Shown: positions 54,035 through 62,147 of the stretch, piece after piece
How the letters are laid out: each line of letters begins with the position of its first letter
Numbering within the stretch: position 1 is the stretch's first letter
Origin: Pseudomonas fulva
GTDB lineage: Bacteria; Pseudomonadota; Gammaproteobacteria; Pseudomonadales; Pseudomonadaceae
Assembly (NCBI RefSeq): GCF_023517795.1
Contig: NZ_CP082928.1
Coordinates: 4,836,001-4,900,000, forward strand
DNA: 64,000 nt
Direction of reading: 5' to 3'
Notes under the pieces: model-generated
What the model was told of the DNA's origin: nothing
Database searches by the model: none
Seen by the model: the letters and a program-made list of their open reading frames with translations, nothing else
Program-made: the position numbers and the translations under genes

Positions 54035-54706
54035 TCAGCAGCTGCACAGCGCCTGATCGAGCACCTTGCGCAGCTCCAGCGGATGATCGACCACCACGTC
54101 GGCGCCCCAGTGGCGGGGGTTGTCGTCGGGGTGGATGTAGCCGTAGGTGACCGCCGCGGTCTTGGTGCCGGCGTCGCGGCCGGATTCGATGTCGCGCAGG
54201 TCGTCGCCGACGAACAGCACGCTGGCCGGGTCGAGCCTGAGGGTCGAGCAGGCCAGGAGCATCGGCTCGGGGTCCGGCTTGCTGCGCGTCACGTGGTCCG
54301 GGCAGATCAGGATCGAGGAGCGCTCGGCAAGATCCAGGCGCTGCATGATCGGCTCGGCGAAACGCAGCGGCTTGTTGGTCACCACGCCCCAGATCAGCTT
54401 GGCCCGCTCGATGTCCTCGAGCAGCGGCTCGATGCCCTCGTAGGGCCGGGTCAGCACCGCGCAATGGTCCTGGTAGCGCTCCAGGAATTCCAGGCGCAAG
54501 GCTTCGAAACCCGGGCTCATCGGGTCGATGTCGAAGGCATTGAGAATCATCGCCCGGGCGCCGCCGGAGACGTGGTCGCGAATCAGCTTTTCTTCCACCG
54601 GCGGCAGCCCGCGCTCGGCGCGCATGGCCTGGCAGATGGCGATGAAGTCCGGCGCGCTGTCGAGCAGCGTGCCATCCATGTCGAAAAGAACCGCGCGCAA
54701 GCGCAT
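54035..54706 (-). CDS. mupP: N-acetylmuramic acid 6-phosphate phosphatase
   Basis: A 223-residue HAD phosphatase, long annotated as phosphoglycolate phosphatase. HAD motifs are [31 protein letters not shown], and [10 protein letters not shown] with [18 protein letters not shown]. In Pseudomonas, MupP dephosphorylates MurNAc-6-P in the AmgK/MurU cell-wall recycling pathway and affects beta-lactam and fosfomycin tolerance. ATG at 54706 has AAGGAGG upstream. Its usual upstream neighbour ubiG is displaced to 63426 by the ureide gene block. Confidence 0.88.
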   Translation of the reverse strand: MRLRAVLFDMDGTLLDSAPDFIAICQAMRAERGLPPVEEKLIRDHVSGGARAMILNAFDIDPMSPGFEALRLEFLERYQDHCAVLTRPYEGIEPLLEDIERAKLIWGVVTNKPLRFAEPIMQRLDLAERSSILICPDHVTRSKPDPEPMLLACSTLRLDPASVLFVGDDLRDIESGRDAGTKTAAVTYGYIHPDDNPRHWGADVVVDHPLELRKVLDQALCSC

Positions 54707-54855
54707 CAGGCCTCCTTGGAATTCGAGTCTAGCGTTGGCGTGTGCCCGCACTGGCGTGGGCAACGGGCATGAAGCGCATGTTGCCAGTTTACGATGCCCG
54801 ATGGGGCGGCACAGGTGCTCCTACTGTATGTCAGTTTGTCGCAGCGTGCAGCCGC

Positions 54856-55239
54856 TCAGCTCATCAGGCTGACCTGGGCGGCAACGATGCGCCACCGGCC
54901 GTCCAGCTTCACCCAGCTCTGCTGCTGGCGGCCGATGCGCTGGCTGCCTTCGCGGGTGAACTCGGTGCTGCATACGGCGAAGTCCTCGCCGTAGGTGGTG
55001 ATCACCGTATTACGCAGCTCGCGGTACAGGCCGGCGGCTGGTCGCGCGGCGCGGAATGCACGGATCTCGTCGATGCCGTAGAGGTTCTCGGCGGCCCCCA
55101 GGCGAACCGTGCGCGCATCGTGCCAGAACAGCTCGTCGAGCACGGCGATATCATTGCTGATCAACGCCTGTTCGTAGCGCTGGAAGGCAGCGGTGACTTC
55201 TGCCTGCACGGCGGGCAGGTCCAGTTGTTCAGGGTTCAT
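54856..55239 (-). CDS. hpxZ: HpxZ, oxalurate catabolism protein (SnoaL-like fold)
   Basis: A 127-residue SnoaL/NTF2-like protein. It has VTAAFQRYEQALISNDIAVL, ELFWHDARTVRLGAAENLYG, and EFTREGSQRIGRQQQSWVKL with DGRWRIVAAQVSLM at the end. These match the HpxZ family (DUF3225) of purine/oxalurate gene clusters. Its biochemical role is not established. It is the last gene of hpxX-hpxY-hpxZ, 4 bp after hpxY, with GGAG before ATG at 55239. Confidence 0.88.
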   Translation of the reverse strand: MNPEQLDLPAVQAEVTAAFQRYEQALISNDIAVLDELFWHDARTVRLGAAENLYGIDEIRAFRAARPAAGLYRELRNTVITTYGEDFAVCSTEFTREGSQRIGRQQQSWVKLDGRWRIVAAQVSLMS

Positions 55240-55243
55240 GGCT

Positions 55244-56638
55244 TCACTCCAGATTCACGGCTTGGGCTTGCGCGATGCCCATGCGCTCCAAGGCTGCGGC
55301 AGCACGCAGGCATGCGTCTTCGCGAAAGGGCGCGGCGATCAGTTGCACGCCGATCGGCAGGCCGGCGGCTGTGCGCAGCGGCGCGCTGACCACCGGCAGG
55401 CCGAGAAAGGAAATCGGCTGCGCCAGCATGCCCATGCTGGCGCGGGTGGGCAGGTCGACGCCATTGAGGCGCAGGGTTTCCTGGCCAATGGGCGTCGCGC
55501 TGGTGGGCGTCGCCGGGGCGATCAGCACGTCGATATCGTTGAAAAGCGGCAGTACCTGATTCTGGAAATGCCGCCTGAAACGCTGCGCCTGGACGTACCA
55601 GGCGGCGGGAATCATCGCGCCGGCCAGGAGGCGCTCGCGCGACAGCGGCTCGAACACCTCCGGTGAGCTGCGCAGTGCCGGCAGGTAGGCGTTGCCGCCT
55701 TCGCTGGCGCTGATGATGAACGCCGACGTACGCGCCAGTTCGGCGTCGGCCAGGGTGATTTCTTCGCTGGCGTTCAGGGCCTTGGCGGCCCGGGCCACGG
55801 CGTCGCGGGCGCTGTCGTCGCACCACTGCTGGAAGTAGCCACCCAGCACGCCGACGCGCAGGCCACCCAGATCCTGCTCGAGACTCTCCGATACGGCTTG
55901 CGGCGGCTGGCTGGCCTGGAAACCGTCCGCCGGATCATAGCCCTGCAGCGCGTCGTAGACCGCGGCAAGGTCGGCGCTGCTGCGCGCCAGCGGCCCGATA
56001 TGGTCGAGGCTGCCCACGAACGGGTGCGAGCCGCTGCGTGACAGCCGGCCGAAGGTGGGCTTGAGGCCGAAGATTCCGCAGAGCGAGGCGGGCACGCGAA
56101 TGGAGCCGTTGGTGTCGCTGCCCAGGGAGAAGTTCACCAGGCCGGCTGCTACCGCCGCCGCCGAGCCGCCGGAGGAACCACCGGCGATGCGCGACAGGTC
56201 ATGGGGGTTGCGGGTCGCGCCGAAGTGGGTGTTTTCCGTGGTGAACCCGTAGGCGTAGGCATCCATGTTCAACATCCCCGAGAGCAGGGCGCCACTGGCC
56301 GACAGCTGGCGCACGGCCCAGGCGTCGAGCTGCGCGGCCGGTCGGTTCTGGAACAGCCGCGCGCCGGCCAGGGTCGAGTAGCCGGCGACGTCGAACAGGT
56401 TCTTCACTGCATAGGGCACCGCTGCCAATGGCGGCAGGGGCGAGCCTTCCCGTCGCTGGCGATCCAGCCGCTCGGCCTCGTCGCGCATGCGCTGCCCGGT
56501 GATCTGCGTCCAGGCGTTGATCGCCGGATTCTGGCGCTCGATGGCTGCCAGGCTGTGCTCGGTAATTTCCCCGGCGCTGAGCTCGCCCGCCGCCAGGGCC
56601 TTACTGAGTTCGCTGATGGAAAGCAGGGCCGGATTCAT
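55244..56638 (-). CDS. hpxY: AtzE/HpxY-family amidohydrolase
   Basis: A 464-residue amidase-signature enzyme. The catalytic Lys lies in AAVPYAVKNLFDVAGYST, and the Ser pair in RIAGGSSGGSAAAVAAGLVN with GSDTNGSIRVPASLCG-type sequence (Ser-cisSer-Lys triad). It belongs to the AtzE branch, whose members hydrolyse biuret derivatives or oxalurate-pathway amides and need a small AtzG/HpxX-like partner. That partner, hpxX, overlaps it by 4 bp here. Likely substrate is a purine-derived ureide or oxamate-type amide; this is inference. Confidence 0.9.
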   Translation of the reverse strand: MNPALLSISELSKALAAGELSAGEITEHSLAAIERQNPAINAWTQITGQRMRDEAERLDRQRREGSPLPPLAAVPYAVKNLFDVAGYSTLAGARLFQNRPAAQLDAWAVRQLSASGALLSGMLNMDAYAYGFTTENTHFGATRNPHDLSRIAGGSSGGSAAAVAAGLVNFSLGSDTNGSIRVPASLCGIFGLKPTFGRLSRSGSHPFVGSLDHIGPLARSSADLAAVYDALQGYDPADGFQASQPPQAVSESLEQDLGGLRVGVLGGYFQQWCDDSARDAVARAAKALNASEEITLADAELARTSAFIISASEGGNAYLPALRSSPEVFEPLSRERLLAGAMIPAAWYVQAQRFRRHFQNQVLPLFNDIDVLIAPATPTSATPIGQETLRLNGVDLPTRASMGMLAQPISFLGLPVVSAPLRTAAGLPIGVQLIAAPFREDACLRAAAALERMGIAQAQAVNLE

Positions 56639-56823
56639 GCCTGGTACACCCCGGCGACTTCCAGTCGATCATCGAGCGGGAAGGCCATCAGCGGCGCTGC
56701 CATCGCGGCGATGCGGCTGAACTGGGTAAGCAGCTCCTGGCGCCGGGCGTCGTCCAGCTCCAGGGCCAGAACCTGTTCCATCTGGGCGACATAGGCAGCG
56801 CAGTCGGGGGTGATCGGGGTCAT
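56635..56823 (-). CDS. hpxX: HpxX/AtzG-like small amidase subunit (DUF4089)
   Basis: A 62-residue helical protein. It reads CAAYVAQMEQVLALELDD, LLTQFSRIAAMAAPLMAFPL and ends DDRLEVAGVYQA, the DUF4089 pattern shared with AtzG and GatC-like partners of amidases. ATG at 56823 has AGGAGAA upstream. Its stop overlaps the hpxY start (ATGA), so the two subunits are made together. It is the first gene of the hpxXYZ unit, divergent from the RpiR regulator. Confidence 0.87.
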   Translation of the reverse strand: MTPITPDCAAYVAQMEQVLALELDDARRQELLTQFSRIAAMAAPLMAFPLDDRLEVAGVYQA

Positions 56824-56955
56824 GGTGTTCTCCTCGCGAAGGTGGCGGCTCGGCACCTCGGTGCGCTTTTAATGAATTGAGGCGTGGCGATTTCAGGCAG
56901 ATGAGTACTTCCTATATCATCGACCGAATGAAACGAAAGTTACAAGGCGCCCTCC

Positions 56956-57795
56956 ATGACTCGACTCGATGAACGTCTGCGCTGCCACTATGCACAGCTC
57001 GCGCCACAGGAGCAGCGCATCGCTGACTTCGTGCTCGACCACTACGATGACCTGGTCAGCTACAACAGCGCCGAGCTGGCTCGGCTCGCCGGGGTCTCCA
57101 AGGCCACCGTCAGCCGGTTGTTCAAGCGCCTGGGCTACGAGAAATACAAGGACATGCGCGAGGAACAGCGCAACCTGCGCCAGAGCGGGCTGCCGGTGGC
57201 CGACAACCGCGACGTGGTGCAGGGCAACACCCTGCTGGCCCGCCATTACAAGCAGGAGATGGCCAACCTTGCCCAGTGGGTAAATGCCATCGATGCCGAG
57301 CAATTCGGTGAGGTGGTCCGGGCGCTGGGCAGTAGCAGGCGGGTCTTCGTGGTCGGTATGCGCAATGCCTTTCCCGTGGCCCTGCACCTGCGCCAGCAAC
57401 TGCTGCAGGTGCGCAGCGGGGTGCAGGTGTTGCCGCAGCCGGGACAGACGCTGGCCGAGGAACTGGTCGACCTGGCCGGCGACGACCTGGTGGTGGTGCT
57501 GGGCTTCAGGCGGCGCCCACGGGTCATTCGCCCGCTCCTGCAAGCCCTGCAGGCCCAACAGGTGCCCACCCTGGTGATCTGCGAGCCCCAGGCCCAGGGC
57601 GTCATCGAACTGGCCCGCTGGCATCTGTGTGCGCCGCTGGACAGCGTGTCGGCATTCGACAGCTATGCCAGCGCCAACAGCCTGATCAACCTGTTGGTCA
57701 ATGCGCTGTTGCACGAGCAACTGAGCCACGGGCGTCAGCGCATTCACCAGATTGCCGGGCTGTATGGGCAGCTGGACGAATTGGAACAGCGTTAG
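56956..57795 (+). CDS. MurR/RpiR-family transcriptional regulator
   Basis: A 279-residue regulator with an N-terminal helix-turn-helix (ELARLAGVSKATVSRLFKRL, then GYEKYKDMREEQ) and a C-terminal SIS sugar-isomerase-like domain (RRVFVVGMRNAFPVALHLRQ, LAGDDLVVVLGFRRRPR). It diverges from hpxXYZ and heads the transporter/ureide genes, so it probably controls both. In Klebsiella the hpx cluster has a similar regulator (HpxU). The 132-bp divergent gap has GAATGAAACGAAAGTTAC near 56934, a candidate binding region. Confidence 0.9.
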   Translation: MTRLDERLRCHYAQLAPQEQRIADFVLDHYDDLVSYNSAELARLAGVSKATVSRLFKRLGYEKYKDMREEQRNLRQSGLPVADNRDVVQGNTLLARHYKQEMANLAQWVNAIDAEQFGEVVRALGSSRRVFVVGMRNAFPVALHLRQQLLQVRSGVQVLPQPGQTLAEELVDLAGDDLVVVLGFRRRPRVIRPLLQALQAQQVPTLVICEPQAQGVIELARWHLCAPLDSVSAFDSYASANSLINLLVNALLHEQLSHGRQRIHQIAGLYGQLDELEQR

Positions 57796-57823
57796 TGCGC
57801 CTTTGTGGTGCGAAGCAGTATGA

Positions 57824-57847
57824 GGGCGCCAGATGGCGCCCTTTTTT
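57824..57847 (+). terminator. Intrinsic terminator after the RpiR regulator
   Basis: GGGCGCC pairs with GGCGCCC across a 4-nt AGAT loop and is followed by TTTTTT. It separates the regulator from the ABC transporter operon, which must therefore have its own promoter in 57848-58054. Confidence 0.9.
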
Positions 57848-58054
57848 GTGGCGTTCTATGCGCGTGTTTCGCCTCTTTATCGTGCTCGTGAAGCGCTAGC
57901 ACTCGCTCGCAATGCCCATGGTGGTTGGCTTGCAGGCCGCTCTGGCAGGCGTTGTCAGGAAAAAGCATGGCCAGAAAATGCTCTGGCACGTTGGTTGCAG
58001 ATTCGAAAATTACGAATCTTTTGTTTCATGACTGACGATGATGGGGTGAAGCCG

Positions 58055-58840
58055 ATGAAGAAGGGATTGATTGCACTGCTGACCGCTGGCCTGCTGTTGA
58101 CCCAGGCGGCCACCGCGCTGGCCGACCAGTTGCAAGAGATCGAAAAGCGCGGGGTGATCCGTGTCGCCGTGCCTCAGGATTTCCCGCCCTTCGGCTCCGT
58201 GGGCACCGACCTGCAGCCCCAGGGCTATGACATCGACATGGCCAGGTACCTGGCCAAGGAGATGAAACTTAAGTTGCAATTGGTGCCGGTCACCAGTGCC
58301 AACCGGGTGCCGTACCTGCAGACCGACAAGGTCGACCTGGTGATTTCCAGCCTGGGCAAGAATGCCGAGCGTGAACAGGTGATCGATTTCAGTGCGGCCT
58401 ATGCGCCGTTCTTCCTTGGCGTGTTCGGCGCCAAGGACAGCACCCTGGAGAAGGCCGACGAGCTGGTCGGCAAGTCGATTGGCGTGACCCGCGGCGCCGT
58501 GGAGGACATGGTGCTCACCGAGGTGGCACCCGCAGGTGCCCAGGTCAGGCGTTACGAAGACAACAACACCACGCTGTCGGCGTACCTGTCCGGGCAGGTG
58601 GAGTATGTGGCCACTGGCAACCTGGTGGTCGCCGCCATCGAGCGCCAGAACGCTGCCCGCGCGCCCGTCGCCAAATTCATGCTCAAGGATTCGCCCTGCT
58701 ACATCGGCCTGCGCAAGGGCGAAGCGGCGCTGAAAGCCAGGGTCGACGCGCTGATCGAGCAGGCCAAGGCCGATGGCACCCTCAATGGCCTCTCCGAACA
58801 GTGGCTGAAGGCGCCACTGCCGGCGAATCTGGGCGCGTAA
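58055..58840 (+). CDS. Polar amino-acid-type ABC transporter, substrate-binding protein
   Basis: A 261-residue periplasmic protein with a clear signal peptide (MKKGLIALLTAGLLLTQAAT, cut after ALA). It is of the family 3 solute-binding type: IRVAVPQDFPPFGSVGTDLQ, GYDIDMARYLAKEM, KVDLVISSLGKNAEREQVID. ATG at 58055 is chosen because the signal peptide begins there; longer open starts would add an unlikely leader. Given the ureide genes downstream, the ligand may be allantoin-, allantoate- or oxalurate-like instead of an amino acid. Confidence 0.92.
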   Translation: MKKGLIALLTAGLLLTQAATALADQLQEIEKRGVIRVAVPQDFPPFGSVGTDLQPQGYDIDMARYLAKEMKLKLQLVPVTSANRVPYLQTDKVDLVISSLGKNAEREQVIDFSAAYAPFFLGVFGAKDSTLEKADELVGKSIGVTRGAVEDMVLTEVAPAGAQVRRYEDNNTTLSAYLSGQVEYVATGNLVVAAIERQNAARAPVAKFMLKDSPCYIGLRKGEAALKARVDALIEQAKADGTLNGLSEQWLKAPLPANLGA

Positions 58841-58849
58841 GGGCTGACG

Positions 58850-59515
58850 ATGATGGCGCAGCTGAATTTTTCCGCCCTGTGGCCCTACTGGCCGGAGCTG
58901 CTCTCCGGCCTGTGGGTGACCATCCAGCTCACGGTGATGGCGACCGTGGGCGGTGTGGCCCTGGGCATTCTTGGCGCGGCCCTGCGCAGCGGCCGGCCGA
59001 GCATGCTCGGTCGCCTCTGGGGCGTCTACGTCGAGCTGATTCGCAACACGCCGTTCGTGGTGCAGCTGTTCTTCATCGTCTTCGGCCTGCCCAACCTGGG
59101 GGTGAAGCTGACGGCGGGGGAGGCGGCGTTGCTGGCCATGCTGATCAACCTGGGGGCCTACAGCACCGAGATCATCCGCGCCGGTATCCAGGTCACGCCC
59201 CGTGGCCAGTGGGAGGCCGGCCGCGTGCTGGGCCTGAGCCGCACGCAAACCTTCGTGCGGGTGGTGTTGCCGCCATCGCTGAAGCGCATTTATCCGGCGC
59301 TGGTCAGCCAGTGCATCATCGTGATGCTTGGCTCGTCGGTGGTTTCCCAGGTGTCCCATGAGGAACTGACCTTCGCCGCCAACCTGATCCAGTCGCGTAC
59401 CTTCCTGAGCTTCGAGGTGTATCTGGTGACCACCCTGATGTACCTGGCGCTGTCCATCGCCATGCGCCAGTTGCTGCTGGCGGTCGGGCGCAAGTGGTTT
59501 GGAGAGCAGCCATGA
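58850..59515 (+). CDS. ABC transporter permease (HisM/GlnP type)
   Basis: A 221-residue inner-membrane permease with LSGLWVTIQLTVMATVGGVA at the N-terminus, GVYVELIRNTPFVVQLFFIV, and the cytoplasmic coupling loop GAYSTEIIRAGIQVTPRGQW followed by EAGRVLGLSRTQTFVRVVLP. It forms the channel with the next permease; the overlapping ATGA at 59512-59515 couples them. Confidence 0.93.
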   Translation: MMAQLNFSALWPYWPELLSGLWVTIQLTVMATVGGVALGILGAALRSGRPSMLGRLWGVYVELIRNTPFVVQLFFIVFGLPNLGVKLTAGEAALLAMLINLGAYSTEIIRAGIQVTPRGQWEAGRVLGLSRTQTFVRVVLPPSLKRIYPALVSQCIIVMLGSSVVSQVSHEELTFAANLIQSRTFLSFEVYLVTTLMYLALSIAMRQLLLAVGRKWFGEQP

Positions 59516-60171
59516 TGACCACCTTCACCGACTGGGACATCCTGCGCAACCTGCTGCTGGCTGCGCGCTGGACCGTTCTGCTGTCTCTGACCGCATTCAT
59601 CGGCGGCACCCTGGTGGCCATTCCGCTGGTCATGGCGCGACTGTCCAAGCGCGCCTGGCCGCACTGGCTGGTTCGCGGCTACACCGAGTTGTTCCAGGGC
59701 ACGCCGCTGCTGATGCAGCTGTTCCTGGCATTCTTCGGCGTGGCCTTGCTGGGCATCGATGTGTCGCCCTGGACCGCAGCCTCGCTGGCGCTGACCCTCT
59801 ATACCAGTGCGTTTCTGGTGGATATCTGGCATGGCAGCATCCGCGCGCTACCCCGTGGCCAGTGGGAAGCCTGTCGCTGCCTGGGGCTGGACGTCGGGCA
59901 GACCCTGTTTCGCGTCATCCTGCCCCAGGCGCTGCGCATCGGCATCGCGCCCACCGTGGGCTTCGCCGTGCAGGTGATCAAGGGCACCGCGCTGGCGTCG
60001 ATCATCGGCTTCGTCGAGCTGACCAAGGCCGGCACCATCCTCAACAACGTCACCTACGAGCCCTTCAAGGTGTTCGGTCTGGTGGCGCTGGGCTACTTCC
60101 TGATGTGTTATCCGCTGTCGCGTTACAGCCAGTATCTGGAGAAGAAATTCAATGCCGCTCATCACCATTGA
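59512..60171 (+). CDS. ABC transporter permease (HisQ/GlnP type)
   Basis: A 219-residue inner-membrane permease. It shows LLAARWTVLLSLTAFIGGTL, RGYTELFQGTPLLMQLFLAF, and the coupling loop DIWHGSIRALPRGQWEACRC. It overlaps the upstream permease by 4 bp and the ATPase gene by 20 bp. The ATG at 59512 is chosen for the coupling and for the family N-terminus. Confidence 0.93.
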   Translation: MMTTFTDWDILRNLLLAARWTVLLSLTAFIGGTLVAIPLVMARLSKRAWPHWLVRGYTELFQGTPLLMQLFLAFFGVALLGIDVSPWTAASLALTLYTSAFLVDIWHGSIRALPRGQWEACRCLGLDVGQTLFRVILPQALRIGIAPTVGFAVQVIKGTALASIIGFVELTKAGTILNNVTYEPFKVFGLVALGYFLMCYPLSRYSQYLEKKFNAAHHH

Positions 60172-60889
60172 TCAGGTACATAAGTACTACGGCGACAACC
60201 ACGTGCTCAAGGGGGTCGATCTCGATATCGAGGTCGGCGAGGTGGTGTCGATCATCGGCCGCAGTGGCTCGGGCAAGAGCACCTTGTTGCGCTGCATCAA
60301 TGGGCTGGAGGGCTACCAGGACGGCAGCATCAAGCTTGGCGGCATGACCGTCACCGATCGCGACTCCCAGGCCCGGGAGATCAGTCGCTCGGTGGGCATG
60401 GTGTTCCAGAGCTTCAACCTGTTCCCGCACATGACCGCCCGTGAGAACGTCATGCTGGCGCCACGCCGCGTGCTGAAGAAGAGCGATGCCGAGTGCCGTG
60501 AGCTGGCGGCGCGCATGCTCGAGAAGGTGGGCCTCGGTGATCGCCTGGACTATTACCCGGCGAGCCTTTCCGGCGGCCAGCAGCAGCGCGTCGCCATTGC
60601 CCGGGCGCTGGCCATGTCGCCCAAGGTGCTGCTGTGCGACGAAATCACTTCGGCGCTGGACCCGGAGCTGGTCGGCGAGGTGCTCAAGGTGCTCGAGCAA
60701 CTGGCCAAGGAGGGCATGACCCTGATCCTGGTCACCCACGAAATGAACTTCGCCCAGGAAGTCGGCGACCGCGTGGTGTTCATGCACCAGGGGCGGGTAT
60801 GGGAGCAGGGCCCCAGCCGCGAGCTGTTCGCCAACCCGCAGAGCGCCGAACTCAAGCAATTCATCTCGTCCGTACGCGGACTGAACTGA
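60152..60889 (+). CDS. ABC transporter ATP-binding protein (GlnQ type)
   Basis: A 245-residue ATPase. Walker A is GRSGSGKST; the Q-loop region is VGMVFQSFNLFPHMTARENV; the signature is LSGGQQQRVAIARALA; Walker B is KVLLCDEITSALDPELVGEV; and the switch His lies in LILVTHEMNFA. It drives the import system encoded by the three preceding genes. The downstream aminotransferase gene begins 25 bp later. Confidence 0.94.
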   Translation: MPLITIDQVHKYYGDNHVLKGVDLDIEVGEVVSIIGRSGSGKSTLLRCINGLEGYQDGSIKLGGMTVTDRDSQAREISRSVGMVFQSFNLFPHMTARENVMLAPRRVLKKSDAECRELAARMLEKVGLGDRLDYYPASLSGGQQQRVAIARALAMSPKVLLCDEITSALDPELVGEVLKVLEQLAKEGMTLILVTHEMNFAQEVGDRVVFMHQGRVWEQGPSRELFANPQSAELKQFISSVRGLN

Positions 60890-60914
60890 GCGTCACCAGA
60901 ACGAGAACCAGCAG

Positions 60915-62147
60915 ATGAACACGACTTTCCTGCCCGTCAATCCGCCCCAGCGCCTGCTCATGGGCCCTGGCCCGATCAATGCCGACCCGCGCGTGCTGCG
61001 CGCCATGTCCAGCCAGTTGATCGGCCAGTACGACCCGGCCATGACCGGCTATATGAACGAGGTGATGGCCCTGTATCGCGGCGTGTTCCGCACCGCCAAC
61101 GCCGCCACCCTGCTGGTCGACGGCACCTCGCGGGCCGGCATCGAGGCGATTCTGGTGTCGGCGATTCGCCCGGGCGACAAGGTGCTGGTGCCGGTGTTCG
61201 GCCGCTTCGGCCATCTGCTCTGTGAAATCGCCCGGCGTTGCCGCGCCGAGGTGCACAGCATCGAGGTGCCCTGGGGTGAAGTGTTCACCCCAGGGCAGAT
61301 CGAAGATGCCATCAAGCAGGTGAAGCCGCGCCTGCTGCTGACCGTACAGGGCGATACCTCGACCACCCTGCTGCAACCGCTGGCCGAGCTGGGTGACATT
61401 TGCCGCCGCCACGGCGTGCTGTTCTATACCGATGCCACCGCTTCCCTGGGCGGTAATGCCCTGGAGACCGATGCCTGGGGGCTCGATGCGGTGTCCGCCG
61501 GCCTGCAGAAGTGCCTGGGCGGGCCGTCCGGTACGGCGCCGATCACCCTGAGCGCGGCGATGGTGGAGGTGATCCGCCGCCGGGCCCATGTGGAGGCCGG
61601 CATCCGCACTGAGGCCCACCAGGACGGCGACGACGAGATGATCTACTCCAACTATTTCGACCTCGGCATGATCCTCGACTACTGGGGCCCCGAGCGCCTC
61701 AACCACCATACCGAAGCCACCTCGGCGCTGTTCGGTGCCCGTGAGTGCGCCCGTGTGTTGCTCGAAGAAGGCCTGGACGCCGCCATCGCGCGCCACAAGC
61801 TGCATGGCGACGCCCTGCTCAAGGGCATTCAGGGCATGGGCCTGGAGACTTTCGGCAACCTCGAGCACAAGATGAACAACGTGCTGGGCGTGGTGATTCC
61901 CGACGGCATACACGGCGAGCAGGTGCGCCAGATCCTGCTGCAGGACTTCGGCATCGAGATCGGCACCTCCTTCGGACCGCTGGCCGGCAAGATCTGGCGC
62001 ATCGGCACCATGGGCTACAACGCTCGCAAGGATTGCGTGATGCAGACCCTCAGCGCCCTGGAAGCGGTGCTCAACCGCCTTGGCCTGCGCACCACCCAGG
62101 GTGCGGCCATGCAGGCGGCCTGGGATCACTATGGCGAGCGCGGCTGA
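60915..62147 (+). CDS. hpxJ: Ureidoglycine/alanine-glyoxylate-type aminotransferase
   Basis: A 410-residue class V PLP aminotransferase. It has RLLMGPGPINADPRVLRAMS, LLVDGTSRAGIEAILVS, YTDATASLGGNALETDAWGL and the PLP lysine in SAGLQKCLGGPSG. It is close to PucG/HpxJ enzymes, which transfer the amino group of (S)-ureidoglycine to glyoxylate or another keto acid during allantoin breakdown. Pairing with allantoate amidohydrolase (1-bp overlap) supports this over serine- or alanine-glyoxylate transaminase. Confidence 0.85.
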   Translation: MNTTFLPVNPPQRLLMGPGPINADPRVLRAMSSQLIGQYDPAMTGYMNEVMALYRGVFRTANAATLLVDGTSRAGIEAILVSAIRPGDKVLVPVFGRFGHLLCEIARRCRAEVHSIEVPWGEVFTPGQIEDAIKQVKPRLLLTVQGDTSTTLLQPLAELGDICRRHGVLFYTDATASLGGNALETDAWGLDAVSAGLQKCLGGPSGTAPITLSAAMVEVIRRRAHVEAGIRTEAHQDGDDEMIYSNYFDLGMILDYWGPERLNHHTEATSALFGARECARVLLEEGLDAAIARHKLHGDALLKGIQGMGLETFGNLEHKMNNVLGVVIPDGIHGEQVRQILLQDFGIEIGTSFGPLAGKIWRIGTMGYNARKDCVMQTLSALEAVLNRLGLRTTQGAAMQAAWDHYGERG

